IMG/VR virus record: IMGVR_UViG_3300022752_000180
Location: 1-38,097 of that record
Reading direction: 5' to 3' (one strand)
Source of the DNA: a virus
Length of the DNA: 38,097 bases
Part shown: positions 9,005 through 15,350 of the stretch, in pieces
How positions within the stretch are numbered: position 1 is the stretch's first letter
How the letters are laid out: every line of letters starts with the position of its first letter
The notes under the pieces: model-generated
What the model was told of the DNA's origin: nothing
Seen by the model: only the letters and a program-made list of their open reading frames with translations
Database searches by the model: none
Made by a program: the position numbers and the translations under genes

Positions 9005-9724
9005 TCATTCATCATATATTCCTTTTTTGGGAGGCAGCGGATCGTTGTTAAAGCTTGGAGTTTCTCCTTCAATAAAGTTACCTTCTTCGCCTACGTTTGG
9101 TTCAACAGAACGTTGGCCTGTTCCAAGAGCAATAGGAGCCATATCTTGTCCGAGACGTTCTCTCATTTCACGAACGTCTCCAGTTTCTTTTCCATCATTC
9201 ATTAATGGCAAACCACGTTGCTGCTGAAACGTAACTTGAATATCTTCTGGAGCAAGTCTAGGATCGGGAAGGTTGGGTACATCCATTTGATTAAGTCTTG
9301 CAGAACGTGCTGTAATCTTCCATGCTGTGTTATATTCAGCTAAACCAAAAATATTTTTGCCAACGTTGACAACGGTAAGTACTTCATAAAACATATCGTC
9401 ATACGAAAAGAAATCACCTTCGCTTACAACAATCTTTTTGTCTTGCAAATCTTTGAACTGTACAAGTACTTCAATCTTGGCTTCAATGTCTGGACCAAAG
9501 TTTGTTGTTTTGCTTGAATACTCTGGCATTCCTACAAGAGCAGGAATGGCTATAGGATTCTCAAAAATCTTTTGCAGCGACTCGTTGTAAATCTTATGCA
9601 CAGAGCTTTTAATGGCCGACACAGGAAAATAGTGAATCACTTGCCCAGCAACATCTTTTATGAACTCCTTCGTCAAATCGTTGATGAACTGAACTTCTCT
9701 TAATCCGATGAATAGTCTTGCCAT
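9005..9724 (-). CDS. gp14: Neck protein (T4 gp14-like)
   Basis: A 239-aa protein starting 2 bases after the stop of the gp13-like gene, so the two are translationally coupled. The segment VSEGDFFSYDDMFYEVLTVV followed by a Gly-Lys-Asn-Ile-Phe turn and EYNTAWKITA resembles the gp14 beta domain in which GDLIYFPMGKNLFEI is conserved. The C-terminal 80 residues are polar and Pro-rich, probably disordered. T4 gp14 has 256 residues. In T4, gp13 and gp14 form the neck rings that join the filled head to the tail. The assignment fits the order 13-14-15 and is fairly firm. Confidence 0.77.
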   Translation of the reverse strand: MARLFIGLREVQFINDLTKEFIKDVAGQVIHYFPVSAIKSSVHKIYNESLQKIFENPIAIPALVGMPEYSSKTTNFGPDIEAKIEVLVQFKDLQDKKIVVSEGDFFSYDDMFYEVLTVVNVGKNIFGLAEYNTAWKITARSARLNQMDVPNLPDPRLAPEDIQVTFQQQRGLPLMNDGKETGDVREMRERLGQDMAPIALGTGQRSVEPNVGEEGNFIEGETPSFNNDPLPPKKGIYDE

Positions 9725-9726
9725 GA

Positions 9727-11034
9727 TTATATACCTAAAAATCTAAGCAGATCTGGGTTCATGAAGCAACAAAGGATCCCGAAGACGCCAATGCAATATT
9801 TTGGTGGCATAGGTATAAATGCTAGTTGTTTTACAGCATTTTCTGCTTTGGTTGCTTCACGTTCAGCGATCTTGTCATAAGTCAAGTTGTCCAAAGTTTC
9901 TTTCAAGCTTGTCATAAGCTTTTCTTTATCTTCTTTGCCTTGTGAGATGAGATCGTCGCCGTTAAGAGTAAGATCAGCGCCGGGAATAGGCATATTCTTG
10001 AACTTACTACGAATACGTCCAAGCTGGATTGTACAAAGAGCTAAAGTCATTTGCGCAATCCAGTTTCTGCACCACATGTTTAAACTGTTATAGTTCAATG
10101 GCCCAAACGGCGCTGTAAATGGACCGTTGACGCCGTAAATCTTATCTTGCTCATATGATCCAGCAGAACCAGAGCCAACTGGTGAATAAGCAGAACCACT
10201 GTTAACAATGCTATTAGCAAGTGTTGGAAAAGGTTGTCTGGTAAATCTAACACGAATCCAAACACGGTTGTTGTAACCGGGAACAAGACTGTTTGGTGTT
10301 GGATATATTCTGATACTACGTCCAGAAATCTTGTAGCTGTAATGTGATCTGCGAACTCTTTGTGCTGCTTCTAACATTCCCGCTCTCAATACGTCTTCAA
10401 ACAATGGAAGAACATAAAAGCGTGTGTCTGGGATATACGACTCTACAGGAAGACCTGTTGCTACGAAGTTACTTGCTAGGTTTGAGTTGAAAACATATTG
10501 CACAGGAGCATTGTGAAACACTTCAACAACTTGCATACTTCCAACAGAACCACTTGGTTGTAGATTCCATATTGGAGTTCCATTCTTATCAACAAGATCA
10601 TTATATAAATCGTATTCTTGTTTGGTGTTAACCATGGTAATATAACCAAGATACGTTTGCTCATCTTGGGCGTAGCCTACAACACCTGCATATGGAGCAG
10701 CAAGAGTTAACAAATATTCTAAGTTTGGCTGAACGTACATGTCGGTAACGTTAATGGAAGGGTTGCCGTTAACATCAATACTACCTGTTGGAGAACCAAG
10801 AAGGTTTGAAAGATTGGATACGTTTTGGTATTCAATCATTTTACCATTGAACTCACGGGTAGCTTGTTCGAAGTTATCCCAGATTTGACGCTTGGTTAGC
10901 TCAACAGACAAAACGTCTTCTCCAAGAAACCTAAGAACAAACGTAACCATGTTGTCAGCATCTTGCTGGAACAGTTGGTATTTGTCGTAAAAACCGAAAG
11001 ACGTAGGTTTTAAGGTTGTGTTGAACGTGCTCAT
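9727..11034 (-). CDS. gp13: Neck protein (T4 gp13-like)
   Basis: A 435-aa protein, longer than T4 gp13 (309 aa). It begins with a predicted helix-rich part (LGEDVLSVELTKRQIWDNFE, then a REFNGKMIEYQN helix), followed by strands and the segment SGRSIRIYPTPN near the middle, which is typical of neck proteins of T4-like phages. It ends in a Cys- and Phe-rich tail. Order with the 14- and 15-like genes supports the call. It is the first gene of the leftward tail block; only 41 bases separate it from the rightward HAD gene, so divergent promoters must lie there. The Shine-Dalgarno match is poor. Confidence 0.82.
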   Translation of the reverse strand: MSTFNTTLKPTSFGFYDKYQLFQQDADNMVTFVLRFLGEDVLSVELTKRQIWDNFEQATREFNGKMIEYQNVSNLSNLLGSPTGSIDVNGNPSINVTDMYVQPNLEYLLTLAAPYAGVVGYAQDEQTYLGYITMVNTKQEYDLYNDLVDKNGTPIWNLQPSGSVGSMQVVEVFHNAPVQYVFNSNLASNFVATGLPVESYIPDTRFYVLPLFEDVLRAGMLEAAQRVRRSHYSYKISGRSIRIYPTPNSLVPGYNNRVWIRVRFTRQPFPTLANSIVNSGSAYSPVGSGSAGSYEQDKIYGVNGPFTAPFGPLNYNSLNMWCRNWIAQMTLALCTIQLGRIRSKFKNMPIPGADLTLNGDDLISQGKEDKEKLMTSLKETLDNLTYDKIAEREATKAENAVKQLAFIPMPPKYCIGVFGILCCFMNPDLLRFLGI

Positions 11035-11075
11035 ACTTATAATTACATTCGTAAACGCAAAGAGGTTAACATATC

Positions 11076-11639
11076 ATGAGCATACACAAACTTAAAAGTC
11101 TCATTAAAGAAACGTTACTTGAAGCAACAGCTAGAACAAGAGATCGATCTCGTCTTCGTTCAAAAACTTTGTATGTGTTTGACTTCGATCATACCATCGC
11201 AAAAACAATCGAAGAAAACATTCGTTTGCCGGATGGTAGAGTTGATTTGCGTGCATTTTCTGGTTTAAGCAAGCAAACAAAACCAAACGGTCGTATATTT
11301 GATTTGTTTGCAGACAACGTTGCTAACAACCCAACAACAACGTTCATTCTCACTGCAAGACCTCCTGCTGTCAAAGAACCTATGTTGGAATGGTTAAGCG
11401 AGCATGGTGTAGATATCGATCCAGAAAATGTTATTTGTTTGGGAAGTAGTGCTGGCAGCAAAAAACGTCAATGGATTAAAGACAAAATCATTGAGCTCAA
11501 CGCAACAAAAGCAATGTTTTGGGATGACAGAGAAAGCAACACAAAAGCTGTTGAGCAACTACAAGATATAAACAAGCATCCCGAAATGGAAAATGTCGAA
11601 GTTGTAGTAACACTAGTACCAAAAAAAGTGAAGCCATGA
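11076..11639 (+). CDS. HAD-family phosphatase with virion-type N-terminus (copy 1)
   Basis: A 187-aa HAD-superfamily protein. Motif I is FDFDHT with D36 and D38; motif II is ILTARPP with T93; a Lys pair at 129-130 can serve as motif III; motif IV is FWDDRE with D150 and D151. All catalytic positions of a phosphatase are present, with no large cap domain. The first 12 residues, MSIHKLKSLIKE, match the N-terminal signature of the small proteins in this window and precede a basic linker (RTRDRSRLRSK). The start follows AGAGG. It overlaps copy 2 by ATGA. Related small HAD proteins include polynucleotide 3'-phosphatases and RNA-repair-like HADs; the substrate is not determined. The N-terminus suggests it may be packaged in the capsid (inference). 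Confidence 0.82.
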   Translation: MSIHKLKSLIKETLLEATARTRDRSRLRSKTLYVFDFDHTIAKTIEENIRLPDGRVDLRAFSGLSKQTKPNGRIFDLFADNVANNPTTTFILTARPPAVKEPMLEWLSEHGVDIDPENVICLGSSAGSKKRQWIKDKIIELNATKAMFWDDRESNTKAVEQLQDINKHPEMENVEVVVTLVPKKVKP

Positions 11640-12307
11640 ACGAAAAGTTGAAAAGCATCATCAAGTCGGTTATTCTGGAAGTTCAAGAAGAACGTTCGAA
11701 ACTTGGTGTTATATCTTCACGCACTGGGTTAAGAACGCTGCGAGTGTTTGACTTTGATGATACCTTAGCCAAAACAAACTCAAGAGTTTGTGTAAGTGAA
11801 TACGATAAAGAAACCGATGCACCTATCGGAGATGAATATGCAATCACTCCAGCAGAGTATGCCACATTCAAAGTTAACGTAGCATCTAAACATCCAGAAA
11901 TTGAATACAAGTATGATTATCGTGAGTTCGCAGAGGTGCGAGATCCAAAAATCATCGATTTCACATTTGCTATTCTTCGTAATGTTGTACGTAAACTAAG
12001 AGAAGAATCAGCGTTCCCAGCAGTTATTCTTACTGCAAGAGGACATGATGCAAACAAAAACATTGCAAACTTCTTACGATCATTTGATATCGATATTCCT
12101 GTGATCACATTATCTGGGTCTGCACCAGAACTAAAAAGCAACTGGATCAAAGAAGCTATGCTAACCAAAGATATTCCACAGATTGAGTTCTTCGATGATA
12201 GCCCTCTCAACGTCGAAGCTGTTGCCAACTTAAACTCTGATGAAGTACTTAAAGCAAGGTTTGGTACAAATCTAAGAGTACGTTCACGTTTGATCAAAGC
12301 ACACTGA
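11636..12307 (+). CDS. HAD-family phosphatase with virion-type N-terminus (copy 2)
   Basis: A 223-aa HAD protein overlapping copy 1 by four bases (ATGA). Motif I is FDFDDT with D39 and D41; motif II ILTARGHD with T133; motif III Lys near K167 (ELKSNWIKE); motif IV FFDDSP with D187 and D188. It is a diverged relative of copy 1 with an insert of about 35 residues between motifs I and II. It starts MNEKLKSIIKSVILEV, a weaker form of the shared N-terminal signature, with a candidate prohead-protease site at ILE rather than IKE. Both copies keep all acidic residues, so both are probably active. It is followed by a strong terminator. Confidence 0.83.
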   Translation: MNEKLKSIIKSVILEVQEERSKLGVISSRTGLRTLRVFDFDDTLAKTNSRVCVSEYDKETDAPIGDEYAITPAEYATFKVNVASKHPEIEYKYDYREFAEVRDPKIIDFTFAILRNVVRKLREESAFPAVILTARGHDANKNIANFLRSFDIDIPVITLSGSAPELKSNWIKEAMLTKDIPQIEFFDDSPLNVEAVANLNSDEVLKARFGTNLRVRSRLIKAH

Positions 12308-12308
12308 A

Positions 12309-12355
12309 AAAGAAAAAGACTTGCAGATTGTTACATCATGCAAGTCTTTTTCTTT
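12309..12355. terminator. Bidirectional hairpin terminator
   Basis: A perfect 17-bp inverted repeat (12309-12325 with 12339-12355) with a 13-base loop. It is T-rich on the plus side and A-rich on the other, so it can work both ways between the convergent HAD pair and the leftward gene at 12372. Confidence 0.9.
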
Positions 12356-12371
12356 AGCTATTGATCGTTGT

Positions 12372-12677
12372 TCAGCGTCGAGTTTTACGAACTGATGCAG
12401 CTTTAACACCACGTTTATAACCAGCACGAAAAGCTTCGTTAACAGCTTCTGTGTATGGGTTAACATCGATTTCTTTTTCTGGGGTGTTTGCTTCTCTTTC
12501 ACGACGCTCCCGCCCCTTCCGCATCCGATCTTCATAACCCCCTTCATCATCAGCTACATCATAAGAGTCGCCCCAGCGATTGCCGCCAGCACCCCCCCTG
12601 CTGTAGTCGTATTCTTCCAAAGATTCTTCCGCAGCTTCACGGATTAATCTTTTAAGATCTCTTATCTTAATACGCAT
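12372..12677 (-). CDS. Small virion-type protein, paralog of the 12691 gene
   Basis: A 101-aa protein in three parts: the shared N-terminus MRIKIRDLKRLIREAAEES; a Gly-, Tyr- and Arg-rich acidic middle; and a C-terminus with AFRAGYKRGVKAA followed by the basic tail SVRKTRR. The next gene upstream (12691) has the same N- and C-termini with a different middle, so the two arose by duplication. The basic tail could bind DNA; the N-terminus resembles a capsid-targeting peptide with a cleavable IRE site. No catalytic motif is visible. The start follows AAGAGAA. Confidence 0.75.
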   Translation of the reverse strand: MRIKIRDLKRLIREAAEESLEEYDYSRGGAGGNRWGDSYDVADDEGGYEDRMRKGRERREREANTPEKEIDVNPYTEAVNEAFRAGYKRGVKAASVRKTRR

Positions 12678-12690
12678 AGTTTTCTCTTAT

Positions 12691-12897
12691 TCAGCGACGA
12701 ACTTTACGGGTTGTTGCGGCTTTAACGCCACGTTGATAACCAGCACGGAATGCACGGCTCACAGCTTCATGAAGAGCAGCTTCTTCTTCAGCAGCTTCAT
12801 CCATATCCATACCTTCATCTTCTTGTTTCATTTCGTCCATAGCTTCTTCAGCAGCTTCACGAATCAACGCCTTGAGTTGTTTAACTGTAACTTTCAT
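12691..12897 (-). CDS. Small virion-type protein, paralog of the 12372 gene
   Basis: A 68-aa protein starting MKVTVKQLKALIREAAEEA after a strong AAGGAGA site. The middle is Met-, Glu- and Asp-rich, and the C-terminus AFRAGYQRGVKAA plus TTRKVRR is nearly identical to that of the 12372 protein. Only 13 bases separate the genes. The sharp charge split (acidic middle, basic end) and the N-terminus fit an internal capsid protein of the kind that T4 trims during maturation. Function is unknown; the coding call is firm because of paralogy and ribosome site. Confidence 0.78.
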   Translation of the reverse strand: MKVTVKQLKALIREAAEEAMDEMKQEDEGMDMDEAAEEEAALHEAVSRAFRAGYQRGVKAATTRKVRR

Positions 12898-12944
12898 GAT
12901 ATATTCTCCTTGGGCAACGTTGCGCCTTGCTAATAAGTAATACG

Positions 12945-13160
12945 CTATTTAGAAACTTTCTTCTTTCCCATAGCTTTCATGATTTTTGTTGCTGTACCAT
13001 ATATCGCTTTTTCATTATCACCGTAGCGTGGCTTAAGCTCAGTTTTGATAATCTTTTCTACTTCGGGTGGGAAATGAATCTTGCCCTCACGCTTTTTCTT
13101 TTTGGCTTCCATTATAATCTCTTCAACAATGAGTTTGATTAACTCTCTTACTTCCTTCAT
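12945..13160 (-). CDS. Small basic protein of unknown function
   Basis: A 71-aa, strongly basic protein that starts MKEVRELIKLIVEEIIMEA and continues into KKKKREG. The N-terminus is a looser version of the signature seen in neighbours, with IVE as a possible protease site. The second half contains the stretch KIIKTELKPRYGDNEKAIYG, which may be a small helical domain, and ends with KKKVSK. It starts after GGAGGA and lies 15 bases downstream of the HxGH nucleotidyltransferase. The basic content would suit binding to packaged DNA, but nothing shows this directly. Confidence 0.7.
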   Translation of the reverse strand: MKEVRELIKLIVEEIIMEAKKKKREGKIHFPPEVEKIIKTELKPRYGDNEKAIYGTATKIMKAMGKKKVSK

Positions 13161-13175
13161 CTTGGTTATCCTCCA

Positions 13176-13730
13176 CTATGAAGTAAATAGCTCGATAATC
13201 TTGTTAATGTTGTTTTGTACCAAAGATATATCTGGCAACGCTTCACGAAGCTTTACACGATTACCTTCAGCGAGATACGTTCTTGTATCAGTACCACTAA
13301 TACGCTTGTGACCTCTGCAACCCATTCGTGTGTTACCAACAGGCTCCAGTACTTCTACGTGAATCTTGTTGGCTTTTACAAGCTTAGGAAAGTTCTTGCT
13401 CAAAGCTTCTGGTCGATACCTAGCTCCAGCATCCTCAACACCAGCAAACAAATAAACATCATCGCAAGCTTTTTCATCAAGCTTTTGAATCATCAAATAC
13501 ATCTCACCTACAGGTGAACCGTCAATATAGTGGAACACAACATTAGGCAAAGTAGGAGCAACGTATTTCTCCACATATTCTTTGCACGCCAATCCACTCA
13601 ACTCACCACGATTCTTCACACTCATAAGCACATGAAGCTCATTCACACGCTCACACATGCTCAAGATAGACAAATAATGGCCACGATGCAAAGGCTTGAA
13701 ACTACCGGGAAAAAATCCAATCTTGTTCAT
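13176..13730 (-). CDS. HxGH nucleotidyltransferase (cytidylyltransferase / NMN adenylyltransferase-like)
   Basis: A 184-aa protein of the HxGH nucleotidyltransferase superfamily. It has FFPGSFKPLHRGH at residues 6-18 (H15 and H18 of the HxGH motif) and ISGTDTR at 144-150, corresponding to the ISxTxxR motif that binds the triphosphate. The length matches single-domain NMN or phosphopantetheine adenylyltransferases. These enzymes join an NMP from ATP or CTP to a phosphorylated acceptor with release of pyrophosphate. NAD synthesis is a likely role since phage NMN adenylyltransferases are known, but glycerol- or sugar-phosphate acceptors cannot be excluded. Divergent from the ligase-like gene; the pair shares a 95-base spacer. 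Confidence 0.82.
   Translation of the reverse strand: MNKIGFFPGSFKPLHRGHYLSILSMCERVNELHVLMSVKNRGELSGLACKEYVEKYVAPTLPNVVFHYIDGSPVGEMYLMIQKLDEKACDDVYLFAGVEDAGARYRPEALSKNFPKLVKANKIHVEVLEPVGNTRMGCRGHKRISGTDTRTYLAEGNRVKLREALPDISLVQNNINKIIELFTS
13182..13190 (-). promoter_or_regulatory. Candidate late promoter element before the 13160 gene
   Basis: On the minus strand it reads CTATTTACT, about 21 bases before the ATG of the 12945-13160 gene, inside the 3' end of the nucleotidyltransferase gene. It is a weaker member of the set. Confidence 0.3.
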
Positions 13731-13825
13731 AACCCTATGTTATTAGATGAAAATGAATATCTCAAAGAATATCTTTAGAAATATGCTTGTGTGTGATATA
13801 CTGGAACAAAGGTAGGAAACAGCAT

Positions 13826-14866
13826 ATGGGTGGAGCAGCGGGTCATATGGCCCATCCTTTCAACATCGTTCAATCTGGCAACGAACTTTATAACTTGTTC
13901 GTGCGTGCGTATGCGCACGTTCAAGATAATCCGTCACACGCATCTGTGAAGATTGATGGATTGAACGTAAGTGTAAAGCTCGTAAACGCCTCTACAGGGC
14001 ACGCAAAGGAGTTTGCCCTAGACAGGGGAAGCAACAAAACTCTTGACGTTGCAGGCATCCGTAAAATCGATCTACAAGCACGTTTTGGCGAGGGGCATGG
14101 TATGATTGCCAAGGCTGGGGTTGTGTTGGATATTCTCAACGCTAGCATTCCCAAGATCAAGCAAGAGCTCAAGCATCTTGGCATGTGGGATAACTCTGAT
14201 CTTCTTTTGAACATGGAATATGTTGAAGGTAAGAGTAACGTACAAGATTATGGTTGCAACTTTCTTGCGGTGCATGGTTTGCTGGAAAGTTATTATGCCA
14301 CTCAAAAGCGTCGAGCTACTCATGAGATCGACTATGCTTCTATCACCATGCAGCGTTTGATTAGCAAGCTTAATGGTGTTGCAAAACATTATGGTTTCAA
14401 AGTACTTGGATCGGTTGGTATTGAATCTGTGCATACTCCAGATTTTGACAAAGAACTAGCCCAGCGTTATACCATTCGTTATAACGAACAAGTTAGCGTT
14501 ACCAAGACTTTGCGTGATTGGTTGTATGCAGTTAAGCAAGTTCCTCATGATGTAACGTTCAAGCTGGCTAACGGCAAAAAGGTTGAAGCGTTGAGCAAAG
14601 AAGTGTTTACAAGTATTCTAAATGGTGTTGTGTTGAGCAAATACCTAGAAGATCCCACTGCTTCGCTTGGTCATGCAGTAAATGCATTTGTTTGTTATCT
14701 TGCCACAATGAAGCTTGGTGAAGCTTTTCTGGAAGCTTATACATCAGAGCTTGGTGCAGTGAATCAACAAGAAGGTTTGGTCATTCGTAATCTTACACAA
14801 CAACCTTTCAAGATTACTGGAAGCTTTATCTTGCGGGGTATGCAAAGTAGTTTCCAAAAGCAATAA
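13826..14866 (+). CDS. Ligase-fold covalent nucleotidyltransferase (RNA/DNA ligase-like)
   Basis: A 346-aa protein from the ATG at 13826, chosen over one 13 codons upstream because GGTAGGAAACAGC lies directly before it. It opens with MGGAAGHMAHPF. Ligase-superfamily motifs are visible: motif I KIDGLN with K42 as the AMP-accepting lysine; LDRGS with R67; a motif III-like NMEYVEGKSN (129-138); motif IV EGLVIR (316-321); and motif V FKITGS (328-333) with K329. The KxDGxN form is nearer to Rnl2-type RNA ligases than to DNA ligases. It probably forms an enzyme-AMP intermediate and seals or caps nucleic-acid ends; the true substrate is open. Followed 24 bases later by a small coiled-coil gene. Confidence 0.7.
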   Translation: MGGAAGHMAHPFNIVQSGNELYNLFVRAYAHVQDNPSHASVKIDGLNVSVKLVNASTGHAKEFALDRGSNKTLDVAGIRKIDLQARFGEGHGMIAKAGVVLDILNASIPKIKQELKHLGMWDNSDLLLNMEYVEGKSNVQDYGCNFLAVHGLLESYYATQKRRATHEIDYASITMQRLISKLNGVAKHYGFKVLGSVGIESVHTPDFDKELAQRYTIRYNEQVSVTKTLRDWLYAVKQVPHDVTFKLANGKKVEALSKEVFTSILNGVVLSKYLEDPTASLGHAVNAFVCYLATMKLGEAFLEAYTSELGAVNQQEGLVIRNLTQQPFKITGSFILRGMQSSFQKQ

Positions 14867-14890
14867 TACATATCAGTAAGGAGTACATAT

Positions 14891-15208
14891 ATGAAAGCAG
14901 TATTAGATGGTACGTATGCAGGATCTGGTGGTAAGCAAGCAATCAGAATCCAAGGTGATTTGTCTGTTGAAGGGTTGAATGTAACAGCTATCCTTGAAAA
15001 GCTTTGTGACCTTGAAGGCAAGGTTTCTTCTTTGCAAGATATCGTTTCCAGACTTCAAGAACAAAGTATGCATTCATCTGTTGGACAACTAGCAAAAGCC
15101 CTTGAAACAATCAAAGAAGCACCAGTAGAGGTTCCTGCTCCTCCTGTAGTGGCTGAAGAATCAGTACCCGCTCCAACTCAAAAGAAAAAATCAGCCAAAG
15201 AAAGCTGA
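14891..15208 (+). CDS. Small coiled-coil protein of unknown function
   Basis: A 105-aa protein after AAGGAG. A beta-like N-terminal part (GTYAGSGGKQAIRIQGDLSV) is followed by a heptad-like helix (ILEKLCDLEGKVSSLQDIV) that should form a coiled coil, and then a Pro-, Val- and Ala-rich linker ending in basic KKKSAKES. This resembles a small structural or adaptor protein. It is co-transcribed with the ligase-like gene and ends at a terminator. No family is recognised. Confidence 0.65.
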   Translation: MKAVLDGTYAGSGGKQAIRIQGDLSVEGLNVTAILEKLCDLEGKVSSLQDIVSRLQEQSMHSSVGQLAKALETIKEAPVEVPAPPVVAEESVPAPTQKKKSAKES

Positions 15209-15232
15209 TTCAATCTAACAGTCAAAACAAAC

Positions 15233-15265
15233 AAAGCCTTGGAGGGTTCATCCTTCCAAGGCTTT
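15233..15265 (+). terminator. Terminator of the rightward ligase-like unit
   Basis: An 11-bp inverted repeat (15233-15243 with 15255-15265) followed by T5 C T4 on the plus strand, 25 bases after the 14891-15208 stop. Confidence 0.85.
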
Positions 15266-15295
15266 TTCTTTTGCATCTTTGCTTTTATAAAGCAG

Positions 15296-15319
15296 AAAGG
15301 CAGCCTTTCGACTGCCCTT
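15296..15319 (-). terminator. Terminator of the major capsid gene
   Basis: On the minus strand an 8-bp stem with one G-U pair (bases 15319-15312 with 15303-15296), 8-base loop, then CTGCTTTATAAAAG. It lies 32 bases after the capsid stop, facing the rightward terminator at 15233-15265. Confidence 0.65.
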
Positions 15320-15350
15320 CCTTTAGTTATTTACCGATTTAAACCGGAAA

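Noticed and set aside
13787-13825. Upstream start for the ligase-like gene
   Set aside because: The 13 extra codons contain the ribosome site of the ATG at 13826, and the conserved-looking protein start MGGAAGH begins there.
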